Of a DNA stretch of 64,000 bases, positions 54,443 through 63,383 are shown piece by piece; the first letter of the stretch is position 1; every line of letters starts with the position of its first letter. Location of the stretch: the NCBI RefSeq assembly GCF_000374565.1, contig NZ_KB894690.1:86820-150819 (forward strand), given 5' to 3'. The position numbers and the translations under genes are program-made. This DNA comes from Siminovitchia fordii DSM 16014 = CIP 108821 (GTDB lineage: Bacteria > Bacillota > Bacilli > Bacillales > Bacillaceae_C). The notes under the pieces were generated by a model. It searched no databases. It saw only the letters and a list, made by a program, of their open reading frames with translations, and had not been told where the DNA came from.

Positions 54443-54608
54443 CGTATTATGAAAAATGTTGGGGATTTAAAATAACTTCATAGAATCCAATCGAGCAGGC
54501 GGGCGAATTAAACCTTTACAGCAAATGGCCTGGCCAAGTGGAAATTTGATCCTGGTGACAGGGTGTTGGGCAAACCCAGTTGTATAATCCTGCTTTTTTA
54601 AGAAAAAA

Positions 54609-54636
54609 TGAAACTTTTCCTATCCTCCCCCAGTAT
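54609..54636 (+). promoter_or_regulatory. SigW-like promoter of the pspA operon
   Basis: TGAAACTTTT at 54609 is an excellent SigW -35 (TGAAAC plus T-rich), and AGTATA lies 17 bp after TGAAAC where CGTA is usual. The B. subtilis pspA-ydjGHI operon is SigW-dependent, which supports the reading. Confidence 0.65.
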
Positions 54637-54670
54637 ATATGTTTAGAAAATAATTTAAGGAGTGGCTGTA

Positions 54671-55348
54671 ATGGGAATTTTAGCTAGATTTAAAGATATC
54701 ATGTCAAGCAATATCAACGCTTTATTGGATAAGGCGGAGAATCCGGAGAAAATGATTGACCAGTATATGAGAAACCTAAACAGCGATTTGGGCAAGGTTA
54801 AAGCTGAAACAGCTTCCGTCATGGCGGAGGAGCAACGCTCAAAAAGGGCATTGAATGAGTGTTCGGCTGAGATTGAAAAGATGCAGAATTACGCGGTTAA
54901 AGCTTTGGAAGCAGGCAATGACGACGATGCTCGGAAGTTTTTGGAGAAGAAGGCCTCCTTGGCTGAAAAAGAAGCGGAATTGCAGCAGGCATACAGTTTG
55001 GCAGCTTCCAATGCGGTACGGATGAGGGAGATGCATGACAAGCTTGTTTCTGATATTGGCGAGCTAGAAGCGCGCAGAACGATGATCAAGAGCAAGATGG
55101 CTGTGGCAAAAACGCAGGAAAGATTGAATAAGATCGGTTCCTCGGTATCTGGTGCAAATCGGTCCATGTCGGCTTTCAATAGAATGGAAGAAAAAGTGGA
55201 GAGGGCCCTGGATGAGGCCAATGCAATGGCAGAATTGAATGCGGCTCCAAAAGATGACATAAAAGATTTGACGTCGAAATATGATAGTACACCGGATGTG
55301 GAAGACGAATTGGCTGCTTTGAAGGCGCAAATCCAGAATAAAGAGTAA
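54671..55348 (+). CDS. pspA: PspA (phage shock protein A / IM30 family)
   Basis: A 225-aa coiled-coil membrane-remodelling protein that binds damaged cytoplasmic membrane (ESCRT-III superfamily). N-terminal amphipathic helix MGILARFKDIMSSNINALLDKAENPEKMIDQYMRNL, then long helices rich in Glu/Lys/Ala. ATG at 54671 follows AAGGAGTGG; an ATG at 54662 is too close to it. First gene of an operon ordered as pspA-ydjG-ydjH-ydjI in B. subtilis, behind a SigW-like promoter, hence an envelope-stress response. Confidence 0.95.
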   Translation: MGILARFKDIMSSNINALLDKAENPEKMIDQYMRNLNSDLGKVKAETASVMAEEQRSKRALNECSAEIEKMQNYAVKALEAGNDDDARKFLEKKASLAEKEAELQQAYSLAASNAVRMREMHDKLVSDIGELEARRTMIKSKMAVAKTQERLNKIGSSVSGANRSMSAFNRMEEKVERALDEANAMAELNAAPKDDIKDLTSKYDSTPDVEDELAALKAQIQNKE

Positions 55349-55451
55349 TTTGCGACGCGAAGGCTTCAAGAGAAAATAAACAAAAATCGACTTGAGCTGT
55401 AGCCTGAGCTACAGCTCTCAAACTGTTTTTTATAAAAAGGGGGGATCTTGG

Positions 55452-56480
55452 TTGGTCATCCATTATAAATGCCCGAATTGCGGCGATGATATGGCTTTTG
55501 ACAGTGAGTCAGGCATGTTGACCTGTCATAGCTGCGGAAGACAGGATCAGATAGAAGAGTTCTCCGAGGACTTGAAGGCGGCTGTTTTATCAGAAGATGA
55601 AGCAAAGGAATATCACTGTGAGAACTGTGGGGCGGCATTGATCACCGAGGCCGAAACCGCAGCCACTACTTGCAGCTTCTGCGGTGCTGGGGTGGTTTTG
55701 CAGGATCGATTGTCCGGGGTCTTGGCACCGGCAAAGGTAATTCCTTTTACCATCAGCAAGGAAGAAGCGATTCAGGCTTTTAAAAAGTGGTGTAAAAACG
55801 GCCTTCTTACTCCAAAGGGATTTATGACAGCCGACCGGATCAAGGGCGTCACTGGGATGTATGTCCCATTTTGGCTTTATGATTTAAACACAAAGGCGAA
55901 GGTTGAAGCGGTCGCTACGAAGGTAAGGAAGTATACACGAGGAGATTATGAATACACTGAAACGAAATATTACAATGTCTACCGGGATATAGACTTGTCT
56001 TATCTTAAGGTCCCCGTTGATGCGTCCGAAAAAATGGACGATCGAATCATGGATAAATTGGAGCCTTTTCCTTATGATCAGTTAAAAGACTTCAAAACTC
56101 CCTATTTGGCTGGATATGTTGCGGAAAAATATAACTATGATGATAAAGAACTTTATCCCCGTGTTGAATCCAAGATCCAGAATTTCATAGATACTTATAT
56201 CAGCTCTACGATTTCAGGATATTCTTCTGTCAGTTATAACCGTAAACATATCAACACAAAGAAGGTCCGCAGCTATTATGTTCTCCTGCCTGTCTGGATG
56301 GTCTACTATGATTATGATAAGACAGAGCATACTTTTGCCATGAACGGCCAAACCGGAAAAGTGGTTGGAAAACCGCCAATCAGCTTTAAGAAGGTGGCTG
56401 CTTGGTTCGGTGGTATTGCTGGTTCTTCATTTATTATATTGAAGACGATCGCCTTAACTATGGGAGGTGGCTTGTGGTGA
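55452..56480 (+). CDS. ydjG: YdjG-like zinc-ribbon protein of the psp operon
   Basis: A 342-aa protein starting with two zinc ribbons: CPNCGDD...CHSCGRQ (about residues 5-30) and CENCGAALI...CSFCGAGVV (about 55-85). The central part has TGMYVPFWLYDLNTKAKVEA and many Tyr/Lys residues, and a membrane segment is near the C-terminus (AAWFGGIAGSSFIILKTIALTMGGG). TTG at 55452 follows AAGGGGGGA. Length equals B. subtilis YdjG (about 341). It is thought to act with YdjH to place YdjI/PspA at the membrane. Confidence 0.9.
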   Translation: MVIHYKCPNCGDDMAFDSESGMLTCHSCGRQDQIEEFSEDLKAAVLSEDEAKEYHCENCGAALITEAETAATTCSFCGAGVVLQDRLSGVLAPAKVIPFTISKEEAIQAFKKWCKNGLLTPKGFMTADRIKGVTGMYVPFWLYDLNTKAKVEAVATKVRKYTRGDYEYTETKYYNVYRDIDLSYLKVPVDASEKMDDRIMDKLEPFPYDQLKDFKTPYLAGYVAEKYNYDDKELYPRVESKIQNFIDTYISSTISGYSSVSYNRKHINTKKVRSYYVLLPVWMVYYDYDKTEHTFAMNGQTGKVVGKPPISFKKVAAWFGGIAGSSFIILKTIALTMGGGLW

Positions 56481-57268
56481 GGAACAGCTTCTTCCATAAA
56501 ATACTTATATTGGCGGCACTCTTTCTGTTATTGCCTTTTGTCTTTGCAGCTGCTGATTCTCCTGCAAAGCAAAGAATCTATGATGATGCAGGACTTTTAA
56601 GTGATAGTGAGGTCAAAGAACTTGAAAAGCTGGCTGAAAAGCATGGAGCCAAAAGGGATACCGATTTTATTATACTGACGACCAATAATGAAGAAAATAA
56701 AGACGTTATGGTGTTCATGCAGGATTTTTACGATGAACAGGCACCCGGTTATGATAAACCGCACGGAAACACGGCTATTTTGACGCTTGATATGAAAAAT
56801 AGAAATGTGTATGTGGCAGGTTTTTATAAGGCGAAAACCTATCTGGATGATCACAGGGCAACCCTCGTCCGAGAAAAAATTACCCCTGATTTATCGGATG
56901 GAAATTATTATAAAGCTTTTCAGTCATTCATCAAGACTTCGTCTAAGTATATGGGAATCAGGCCGGGAGTGGATCCGGATAACATATTATTCAATTTATG
57001 GTTTCAAATCTTTGCTTCCATCGCGGTAGCCGGGGCTGCAGTTTGGATCATGGCCTTCAATACAGGTGGAAGAGTGACTGTCAACGCGCGGACGTATCAA
57101 GATAACGAGAATACAAGAGTGAATCAAAGAAGTGACCAGTATATCCGCACATCCACCACAAAAAGAAGAAAGCCTTCCAATAAAAGCAGCGGCAGCGGCT
57201 TCAGCGGAGGTGGGGGCGGCGTCACGAGAGGGGGACATTCCCACAGCGGCAGCAGAGGGAAATTCTAG
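56477..57268 (+). CDS. ydjH: YdjH-like TPM-domain membrane protein
   Basis: A 263-aa protein with an N-terminal signal peptide (FFHKILILAALFLLLPFVFAAADS), an extracytoplasmic TPM domain (IYDDAGLLSDSEVKELEKLAEKHG, AILTLDMKNRNVYVAGF), a membrane segment about residues 175-195 (IFASIAVAGAAVWIMAF) and a cytoplasmic Ser/Gly-rich tail ending GFSGGGGGVTRGGHSHSGSRG. GTG at 56477 is preferred over GTG 56474 by distance to GGGAGGTGG; both overlap the end of ydjG. Membrane partner in the psp operon. Confidence 0.88.
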   Translation: MRNSFFHKILILAALFLLLPFVFAAADSPAKQRIYDDAGLLSDSEVKELEKLAEKHGAKRDTDFIILTTNNEENKDVMVFMQDFYDEQAPGYDKPHGNTAILTLDMKNRNVYVAGFYKAKTYLDDHRATLVREKITPDLSDGNYYKAFQSFIKTSSKYMGIRPGVDPDNILFNLWFQIFASIAVAGAAVWIMAFNTGGRVTVNARTYQDNENTRVNQRSDQYIRTSTTKRRKPSNKSSGSGFSGGGGGVTRGGHSHSGSRGKF

Positions 57269-57288
57269 TATTGAAAGGAATGATCTGA

Positions 57289-58269
57289 GTGGGGTTTTTT
57301 AGAGGACAACTCGCCAATGTAGTTGAATGGGAAGAATTTAGAGATGATATGATCTTTTGGAAATGGAACAACCGAGAAATCAAAAAAGGAAGCCGGCTCA
57401 TCATCCAGCCGGGCCAGGACGCCATTTTCATCAACAACGGAAAAATCGAAGGGATTTTTCAAGAAGAGGGAGACTACAACATTGAGTCCCAGATTATCCC
57501 GTTCCTGTCGACATTAAAAGGATTCAAGTTCGGCTTCAACAGTGGTATGCGGGTAGAAGTGCTGTTTGTCAACACGAAGGAATTCACGGTAAAGTGGGGT
57601 ACGAAAAACGCAATCAACATTCCTTCGCCGCAGCTTCCAGGCGGTATTCCTGTCAGGGCAAACGGTACATTCAATTTTAAAGTGAACGATTATATTGCTC
57701 TAATCGATAAAATTGCCGGAGTAAAAAACAGTTATCTAGTGGAAGATGTGAAAATCAGAATTACGTCTATTTTGGATCAATTGCTTATGAAGTGGATTTC
57801 CAAAGAAGGAAAAGACATGTTTAACCTCCAGGCCAACTCTTTTGAAATTGCAGAGGGGATCAAGACAGATCTTGATATGCAAATCATCGATAGCGGAATG
57901 ACAATTACAGGATTTAACATCATAAGCTTCAACTATCCGAAGGAAATCCAGGATATGATCACAAAATCGGCTTCGCATGGAATGATTGGCGATTTGCAGC
58001 GTTATCAACAGGTGTCCATGACAGACGGCATTGCTTCCGGAAAGGTGAAGGGCGGCGGAACTGCCGCAGATATGGCCGGTATGATGATGGGAATGGGCAT
58101 GGCTGGGCAAATGATGAAAAATATGAATGAGGCGACTCAAGAACAGGCACCGAATCACGGGAGTCAACCGGTAACCGAAAACGGTAAACTCCCGAATTTC
58201 TGTCCGAATTGCGGAGAGAAGACGAGCGGCGGGAATTTTTGCTCGAATTGTGGACAGAAGCTGGTGTAA
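57289..58269 (+). CDS. ydjI: YdjI-like SPFH-domain protein with C-terminal zinc ribbon
   Basis: A 326-aa protein of the virion-core/SPFH (band 7-like) family: VVEWEEFRDDMIFWKWNNREIKKGSRLIIQPGQDAIFINNGKIEGIFQ is its conserved N-terminus. A Met/Gly-rich linker (MAGMMMGMGMAGQMMKN) leads to the zinc ribbon CPNCGEKTSGGNFCSNCGQ. GTG at 57289 preceded by AAAGGAATG. In B. subtilis YdjI recruits PspA to membrane sites of stress. Last gene of the operon. Confidence 0.93.
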   Translation: MGFFRGQLANVVEWEEFRDDMIFWKWNNREIKKGSRLIIQPGQDAIFINNGKIEGIFQEEGDYNIESQIIPFLSTLKGFKFGFNSGMRVEVLFVNTKEFTVKWGTKNAINIPSPQLPGGIPVRANGTFNFKVNDYIALIDKIAGVKNSYLVEDVKIRITSILDQLLMKWISKEGKDMFNLQANSFEIAEGIKTDLDMQIIDSGMTITGFNIISFNYPKEIQDMITKSASHGMIGDLQRYQQVSMTDGIASGKVKGGGTAADMAGMMMGMGMAGQMMKNMNEATQEQAPNHGSQPVTENGKLPNFCPNCGEKTSGGNFCSNCGQKLV

Positions 58270-58282
58270 TAAGATCATAATA

Positions 58283-58331
58283 AGGGGTCAGACCCTCTTT
58301 AGTATACTAAAGAGGGTCTGACCCCTATTTT
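58283..58331. terminator. 44-bp perfect palindrome between convergent genes, probable terminator
   Basis: Bases 58283-58326 are a perfect inverted repeat built on AGGGGTCAGACCCTCTTTAG and its complement. ATTTTTATG follows on the plus strand, giving a terminator for ydjI. On the minus strand only TTATTATG follows, so termination of isdG is less certain. Confidence 0.8.
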
Positions 58332-58654
58332 TATGCAGGAACAATCGGGTTCCTAACGATTTTTACTTCGTAATAAGAGATTTTGTTATCCAGGATATAA
58401 TCAGGTCTCCCGCCGCCATCACGGGAATGAGCTTCACGGAAAGCGTCGCTTTTTGTCCATGCTTTAAAAGCATCCTTTGATTCCCAGCGGGTGCTGATGG
58501 TTACTTCATCATATCCCTTTGTATTTTCAGTTAAAAGGACTTCCAGGCCTAAAAATCCCTCCATATACTCTATTTTGCCCACTTTGTTAAACCTGTCGAT
58601 CAAGCGCTGCCCTTCACCCTTTTTAATGTGATTGGTATTTGTTACAATAACCAT
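58331..58654 (-). CDS. isdG: Heme-degrading monooxygenase, IsdG/IsdI type
   Basis: A 107-aa ABM-fold heme oxygenase that opens heme to release iron. The catalytic triad Asn6, Trp66 and His76 occupies the same positions as in S. aureus IsdI ([23 protein letters not shown]). Length is normal. AGGAGGAATT precedes the ATG. It follows the transporter ATPase gene by one base and is the last gene of the isdE-F-ATPase-isdG operon. Confidence 0.93.
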   Translation of the reverse strand: MVIVTNTNHIKKGEGQRLIDRFNKVGKIEYMEGFLGLEVLLTENTKGYDEVTISTRWESKDAFKAWTKSDAFREAHSRDGGGRPDYILDNKISYYEVKIVRNPIVPA

Positions 58655-58655
58655 T

Positions 58656-59444
58656 TTAATTCCTCCTTGAATTTTTCATTATTGGTATGATAATTGGAAA
58701 TTCCCCATCAAACTGTACTTTGGCATCTAAGCCATAGATTTCTTTCAGGAATTGGGAGTCCAGTATGGATTCCGGACTTCCCATGGCCTGAACCCGCCCA
58801 TTTTTTATCGCAATTAAATGATGGCTATAGGCTGCCGCTTGCTGAAGATCATGAAGCACCATCACAATAGTCATTTGAAATTTTTCATTAATGTGTTTCA
58901 GCATTTCCAGCAGTTCAAATTGATGGGATATATCTAAAAAGGTGGTCGGTTCATCCAAAATTAGAATATCTGTTGACTGTGCCAACGCCATTGATATTCG
59001 TGCCCTTTGTCGTTCTCCCCCTGACAAGGTATGGATCAGGCGATCCTCGTATTTCTTCATCCCTGTCATTTCCATTGCCCTGTTAATGATTTCTTCATCA
59101 TTTTTGGTTAACCGATGTTCAAAGAGCTTTTTATAGGGTGATCGTCCATAGGCTGCCAACTCTTTGACGGTTAAATTCGGAAGGCCATCTTTGGATTGAG
59201 GAAGCATGGAAACCGTCTGGGAAAACTTTTTCAAAGAATACTTATTGGCTTGCTTGTCATGAATAAAAATCTCTCCGGATGTTTGTTTCGTTAAACGTGT
59301 AATCAGCTTTAATATCGTAGATTTTCCTGAACCATTTGGTCCCACAATGGAAGTGATCTTTCCGGTTGGAATGGAGCAAGATATATCTTTTAGATGGAAA
59401 TGCCCGATGCCCAATTCAATTTCTTTTGTTTGAATAGCTGTCAT
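58656..59444 (-). CDS. Heme/iron ABC transporter ATP-binding protein
   Basis: A 262-aa FepC/BtuD-type ATPase. Walker [10 protein letters not shown]-loop SMLPQSKDG, signature [15 protein letters not shown], Walker [13 protein letters not shown], switch [26 protein letters not shown] is typical of siderophore/heme importers. Start codon shares a base with the permease stop, showing tight coupling in the heme-uptake operon. Confidence 0.93.
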   Translation of the reverse strand: MTAIQTKEIELGIGHFHLKDISCSIPTGKITSIVGPNGSGKSTILKLITRLTKQTSGEIFIHDKQANKYSLKKFSQTVSMLPQSKDGLPNLTVKELAAYGRSPYKKLFEHRLTKNDEEIINRAMEMTGMKKYEDRLIHTLSGGERQRARISMALAQSTDILILDEPTTFLDISHQFELLEMLKHINEKFQMTIVMVLHDLQQAAAYSHHLIAIKNGRVQAMGSPESILDSQFLKEIYGLDAKVQFDGEFPIIIPIMKNSRRN

Positions 59445-60445
59445 TATGCGAATCTCCGTTTCCTTAATAAAAATAGAAAGAACGGCGCTCCCAGCGAAGC
59501 CAGCAATATCCCAACCGGAAGTTCAGTTGGATCAAACCAGGACCGCGCGGCAGTATCGGCAAAAACGACAAGCGATGCTCCCCAGAAAATGGATAATGGC
59601 AATAAAAAGCGGTAGTCATCACCGAGGATCAACCGGACGATATGTGGAATGACGAGTCCGACAAAACCTACCAACCCGGCAACACTGACTCCGATGCCTG
59701 CCAAAAAGGAAGCTAATATTATCAGTAAAAATCGCTGGATTTCCACTCTTTGGCCTAGGAGTTGAGCTGTATCATCACCTAAAAGGAGCAAGTTGGCCGG
59801 CTTTATAGCCAATAAACATAATAATAACCCTGCTGATGCATATGGGGACATAAACTCAAAATGATACCAGCCTTTCCCGCTCAAATCACCAGCAAGCCAT
59901 GGTAAAACGGCTTGAACGCGGTCGCTATACACAAGCATGACGCCACTTGTTATTGCACCAAGTAAAGCATTGACCGCAACACCGGCCAAAATGATTTTGA
60001 CAGGCGATGTGCCCTGATCCCATGCCAGAAAATAGATCGCCATAGAGGTGATCAGCGCTCCAAGAAATGCTGTCAATGGCAATAAATAAGTCAATTGCGG
60101 CATGACAATCATTGTGATGACTGCTGCTAACCCTCCGCCTGCGGATACTCCGATAATTCCCGGGTCAGCAAGCGGGTTCTTCATGATGCCCTGCAGCAAA
60201 GCGCCCGATGCTGCCAAACATCCGCCTACGAATATAGCAATCAATACTCTGGGAAGTCTGACATCCATAAAAATTCTTTCATGAATGTTCTCTCCGTCCC
60301 CTGTCATCACACGCCACATTTCCGGCAGGCTGATTTGAACAGAACCATCAGTTAATCCATACAAACATGCGAGAAAAAGCAGGACAGGCGTAGCAATAAT
60401 TGCATATTTTTTTCTTCGTTGTCTTTTATGTAAGGACATGTTCAT
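59444..60445 (-). CDS. isdF: Heme ABC transporter permease, IsdF/FecCD family
   Basis: A 333-aa FecCD/BtuC-type permease with about ten membrane segments. MDVRLPRVLIAIFVGGCLAASGALLQGIMKNPLADPGIIGVSAGGGLAAV and GLVGFVGLVIPHIVRLILGDDYRFLLPLS are signatures of the family. Start overlaps the isdE stop by one base. Acts with the IsdE-like lipoprotein to bring heme across the membrane. Confidence 0.93.
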   Translation of the reverse strand: MNMSLHKRQRRKKYAIIATPVLLFLACLYGLTDGSVQISLPEMWRVMTGDGENIHERIFMDVRLPRVLIAIFVGGCLAASGALLQGIMKNPLADPGIIGVSAGGGLAAVITMIVMPQLTYLLPLTAFLGALITSMAIYFLAWDQGTSPVKIILAGVAVNALLGAITSGVMLVYSDRVQAVLPWLAGDLSGKGWYHFEFMSPYASAGLLLCLLAIKPANLLLLGDDTAQLLGQRVEIQRFLLIILASFLAGIGVSVAGLVGFVGLVIPHIVRLILGDDYRFLLPLSIFWGASLVVFADTAARSWFDPTELPVGILLASLGAPFFLFLLRKRRFA

Positions 60446-61389
60446 TATTTCATCTCTTTAAAAGTCTTTTGAAGAAACTCAAGTGATTCTATTACCCGTG
60501 TTCCCGGGTTTGTACCGAAAAGTTCGGATGGCAATATGACAAAGCGGTCATTTTTCACTGCGTCCAGGTCTTTCCAACCTGCATTTTTCTTCATTTCATT
60601 CATAAAGCTGTCTTTCACTTCTTGAGGGTTGCCGTGACTCATAAGTAAAATGATTTCCGGGTTAGACTCTATGATTCTCTCTGTATTTAACTGGGCGTAT
60701 TGAGGGTAGCTGTCCAATCCGGGATAATCACTGGCAATATTTTTCCCCCCTGCCAATTCCAGCAGGTTTCCACTTAATGAGTTGGGCAATGCAGCCATGT
60801 TTGTGCCAGGTGCGCCGTAAACTAACAATACTCTCGGTTGTTCTTCAGGCAGTTCCGATCGGATTTCCGCCATTTTATTATCGATATCAGTAATGATTTC
60901 CTTTGATTTCTCCTCTTTTCCAAGCAACTCACCCAATAAACTTACTTGCTTTTTGATATCGTCCACGGAATTTGCTCCGCTTAAGATGACCTTTGCCCCG
61001 GTTCCTTCAATTGCGGGAACATCCTTCATGTTCATGGGATGCCCTCCCAGTACCACATCAGGCTGAAGGGCGGTGATCTTTTCAATGTCGATAGAGTGGG
61101 TGGAGCCGACTTCTTCGGCACTTTCCGCTTCTTTTACAGCGAGCGGGCCGTTTGAATTCGGTCTGCCGACAACCTCACCTCCGAGTGCATAAACAATATC
61201 CACTTCACCGTTGGATAAGGCGACAATTCTTTCTGGGACTTGGTCAAGATCGACGGTACGATCTGCAAAATCCGTAACGGAAACAGCGGCGGGGCCGGTC
61301 TTCCCATTATCTGCCTTGCTTTGGCTTTGAGCGCAGCCCATCAGCACAAAAGGCAGAATGATAGTGCTTAAAAGCAGTCTTCTTCTCAT
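60445..61389 (-). CDS. isdE: Heme-binding lipoprotein of ABC transporter, IsdE-like
   Basis: A 314-aa lipoprotein (signal peptide, lipobox VLMGC, Cys19) of the FecB/TroA type. VPERIVALSNGEVDIVYALGG and LQPDVVLGG are family features. NMAALPNSLSG and LLMSHGNPQE supply Met and His residues where S. aureus IsdE coordinates heme, so heme rather than a siderophore is the likely ligand. GGAGG lies before the ATG. First gene of the minus-strand operon, 27 bp downstream of two Fur boxes. Confidence 0.9.
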   Translation of the reverse strand: MRRRLLLSTIILPFVLMGCAQSQSKADNGKTGPAAVSVTDFADRTVDLDQVPERIVALSNGEVDIVYALGGEVVGRPNSNGPLAVKEAESAEEVGSTHSIDIEKITALQPDVVLGGHPMNMKDVPAIEGTGAKVILSGANSVDDIKKQVSLLGELLGKEEKSKEIITDIDNKMAEIRSELPEEQPRVLLVYGAPGTNMAALPNSLSGNLLELAGGKNIASDYPGLDSYPQYAQLNTERIIESNPEIILLMSHGNPQEVKDSFMNEMKKNAGWKDLDAVKNDRFVILPSELFGTNPGTRVIESLEFLQKTFKEMK

Positions 61390-61415
61390 GCTTCAATCCT
61401 CCATAAAAACCTAAG

Positions 61416-61462
61416 TGAGAATGAATATCAATTGTAATCCATCTTAATGAAAATGATTCTCA
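61416..61462 (-). promoter_or_regulatory. Two Fur boxes upstream of the isdE operon
   Basis: TGAGAATGAATATCA (61416-61430) and TGAAAATGATTCTCA (61448-61462) each match the 7-1-7 Fur consensus TGATAATNATTATCA at 13 positions of 15. They lie between the isdE start and the divergent NEAT genes. Confidence 0.85.
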
Positions 61463-61580
61463 TTGTCAATAAGGGAGTTGCAAAAAAAAAAAAATAAAAT
61501 TCTAAAAAATACATACGAATCAGCATATGAAAAATTTGTAACCATTCAGTCATTTTTTTTACAAAAATTAAAAAATCTGT

Positions 61581-61640
61581 TTGACAATATTTTTTTATTG
61601 AGTATGATAGATTCGAAGCACAAAGTGAGAATGATTATCA
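61581..61640 (+). promoter_or_regulatory. SigA promoter with downstream Fur box (NEAT operon, distal)
   Basis: TTGACA (61581) and TATGAT (61603) are 16 bp apart. TGAGAATGATTATCA (61626-61640) has one mismatch to the Fur consensus. This promoter is about 370 bp before the first NEAT gene. Confidence 0.85.
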
Positions 61641-61746
61641 ATTGAATTATAATATCTTGGAGGTGTTTATACAGAAGAGAGTAGCAATTCCAGTGTTTAT
61701 GATGAGATCGCAGAAAGCAAAGGGAGGTTATTTTTTTAGTTTCAAC

Positions 61747-61761
61747 TGATAATGATTTTCA
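61747..61761 (+). promoter_or_regulatory. Second Fur box upstream of the NEAT genes
   Basis: TGATAATGATTTTCA has one mismatch to the consensus. No clear promoter accompanies it. CTTGGAGG occurs at 61656 and again near 61809, both after a Fur box but without a usable gene. Confidence 0.75.
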
Positions 61762-61921
61762 ATTTCATTGTATGTGGGACTGCTAATTTTATGAGTACAA
61801 AATAAAGCTTGGAGGGATCAGACAAAACAAGAGCAGGTCCCCCTGACATAGTGAAACCGCATCTTGGGTCACTCATTTTCAATGAAGGTATGGAGAGGAA
61901 GGACTTTTTTTTCACCATTAA

Positions 61922-61951
61922 TTGAGAATGATTTTCAATATCACATATCAT
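61922..61951 (+). promoter_or_regulatory. Third Fur box overlapping a proximal promoter
   Basis: TGAGAATGATTTTCA (61923-61937) overlaps TTGAGA (61922), which with TATCAT (61946, 18-bp spacing) forms a plausible SigA promoter directly in front of the first NEAT gene. Confidence 0.7.
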
Positions 61952-61976
61952 TTTTGGGGGAGTGAGGGACACATAA

Positions 61977-62702
61977 GTGAGAAATCTACTTAGACAAATT
62001 GCTGTTACTTTCATCATGGTTGTCTTATTAGGAACCGTTTTTTTGCGACCAGAAAGCAGTCTTGCAGCGAGTGGTTTGGATTCATTGAAGGACGGGGTCT
62101 ATTCACTTGATTATGTCATTCTGCATGCAGAAACGGATTCAGCTTCCATCGCCAATGACTATTTTGAAAAACCAGCCATTTTAATTGTAAGAGGCGAGGA
62201 GCATTACATACGTTTCGAACTGAATCATAGTGAATGGACGAAAGAATTACAATTTCCTCTAGGTGATTCATTTGTTGATGTTCATGTAATCGGCGAGGAT
62301 AAAGAGGAAAACACGAGAGTCGTACAGTTTAAAGTAGATCGAGATTTGCAAGAACCGATTGAGTTTAAGATGCATGTTCTCATTGAGTCGATGGATCCTG
62401 TATATGATCATCGCTATACTGTACGATTTAGTTTTGATTTAGAGAGCTTGGAAGAGTTAGAGGAAAAAGAGATCGAAAAGTTAGAAATAAAAGAAAGCGA
62501 TTTTGTCGATCCAGAAAAAAAGGCTGAAGCCACAGAAGCCAAGGATAAAACGAAGACTAATAGTGAAGCGAAATCCGGCAGTGAAACAAAATACAATACT
62601 TCTTTAATTACTGTAACTGTTACAGTGGTTGTTTTATTGGCTCTTATGATCCTAATCATTTGGCGAATTAAAAATAAGAAAGATAAGGAGAATGTAAAAT
62701 GA
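61977..62702 (+). CDS. NEAT-domain protein with C-terminal membrane anchor, no sorting signal
   Basis: A 241-aa surface protein. Signal peptide (VTFIMVVLLGTVFLRPESSLAAS), one NEAT domain (about residues 38-160: LKDGVYSLDYVILHAETDSAS through MDPVYDHRYTVRFSFD), a charged Glu/Lys linker and a transmembrane segment near the end (LITVTVTVVVLLALMILIIW) with a basic tail. The YDHRY segment fits the heme-iron YxxxY motif, and SIANDYF fits the lip helix. It lacks NPxTG or LPxTG, so it sits in the membrane rather than the wall, perhaps passing heme from wall proteins to IsdE. GTG start with GAGGG. Confidence 0.88.
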   Translation: MRNLLRQIAVTFIMVVLLGTVFLRPESSLAASGLDSLKDGVYSLDYVILHAETDSASIANDYFEKPAILIVRGEEHYIRFELNHSEWTKELQFPLGDSFVDVHVIGEDKEENTRVVQFKVDRDLQEPIEFKMHVLIESMDPVYDHRYTVRFSFDLESLEELEEKEIEKLEIKESDFVDPEKKAEATEAKDKTKTNSEAKSGSETKYNTSLITVTVTVVVLLALMILIIWRIKNKKDKENVK

Positions 62703-63352
62703 AAAAATTTAAAAAACTAGTCATCCCTCTATTATTAGCTTTATTCGCCCTTACATTTAACATCAATAATGCAGCGGCAGCAACTTATGCTGATGGAGAG
62801 TACACTTTACCATTTACCATTTTGAAAGGTGATAGTGACGAAAGGTCAATGACAAATGACTACTTATCTTCCCCTGGAAAGTTAATTGTAAAAGACGGTA
62901 AAAACTTTGTTCAATTGACTCTGAAAAATAGCTCTTGGTGGAAAGAGTTTAAAGTGGGATCACAAGATGTCACAGTAATTAGTGAAGGAAATGACACAAG
63001 AGCCGTTCAATTCGAAGTCCAAGATTTAAATGCGATAACTAATGCGAAAATCCATGTCATCGTACCAAATATTGATTATGACAATAAATATGATATTCGT
63101 TTTAAGTTTGATACTTCTGGCATATCCAATTCAGGAAACAGCGAAACAGTCCCTAAGGATGAACAAAAGCAAAGCAATTCTGTTGAACAAACCCAAAACA
63201 AGACTAGTGAACAAAGCACTGATAACTCAACAACTGGAAACAAAAAGATTGAAAAGAACCCACCGACAGGTGACGAAGCCCCTATTTTATTGCTTTCTGT
63301 AGTTCTGCTTGCTTCAGGTTTTATCGTTTATCGTAAAGTACGTGTCAGATAA
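62699..63352 (+). CDS. IsdC-like NEAT heme-binding surface protein with NPPTG sorting signal
   Basis: A 217-aa protein: signal peptide (KKLVIPLLLALFALTFNINNAAAA), NEAT domain (about 30-150) with SMTNDYLSSP, SSWWKEFKV and the heme motif YDNKY in IDYDNKYDIRFKFD, a Ser/Thr/Gln/Asn-rich linker, then NPPTGD, a hydrophobic segment and a basic tail (YRKVRVR). This tail resembles sortase substrates; NPxTG is the sortase-B type motif known for IsdC. The start overlaps the previous stop (ATGA). Takes heme from outer proteins and hands it inward. Confidence 0.9.
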   Translation: MKKFKKLVIPLLLALFALTFNINNAAAATYADGEYTLPFTILKGDSDERSMTNDYLSSPGKLIVKDGKNFVQLTLKNSSWWKEFKVGSQDVTVISEGNDTRAVQFEVQDLNAITNAKIHVIVPNIDYDNKYDIRFKFDTSGISNSGNSETVPKDEQKQSNSVEQTQNKTSEQSTDNSTTGNKKIEKNPPTGDEAPILLLSVVLLASGFIVYRKVRVR

Positions 63353-63383
63353 CGATCAGTAACGCATGAAAGGGGTGCAAACA

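Noticed and set aside
61620..61976. Small peptide gene after the first Fur box (CTTGGAGG at 61656)
   Set aside because: No ATG, GTG or TTG lies at proper distance, and the frame gives a short sequence with no resemblance to anything.
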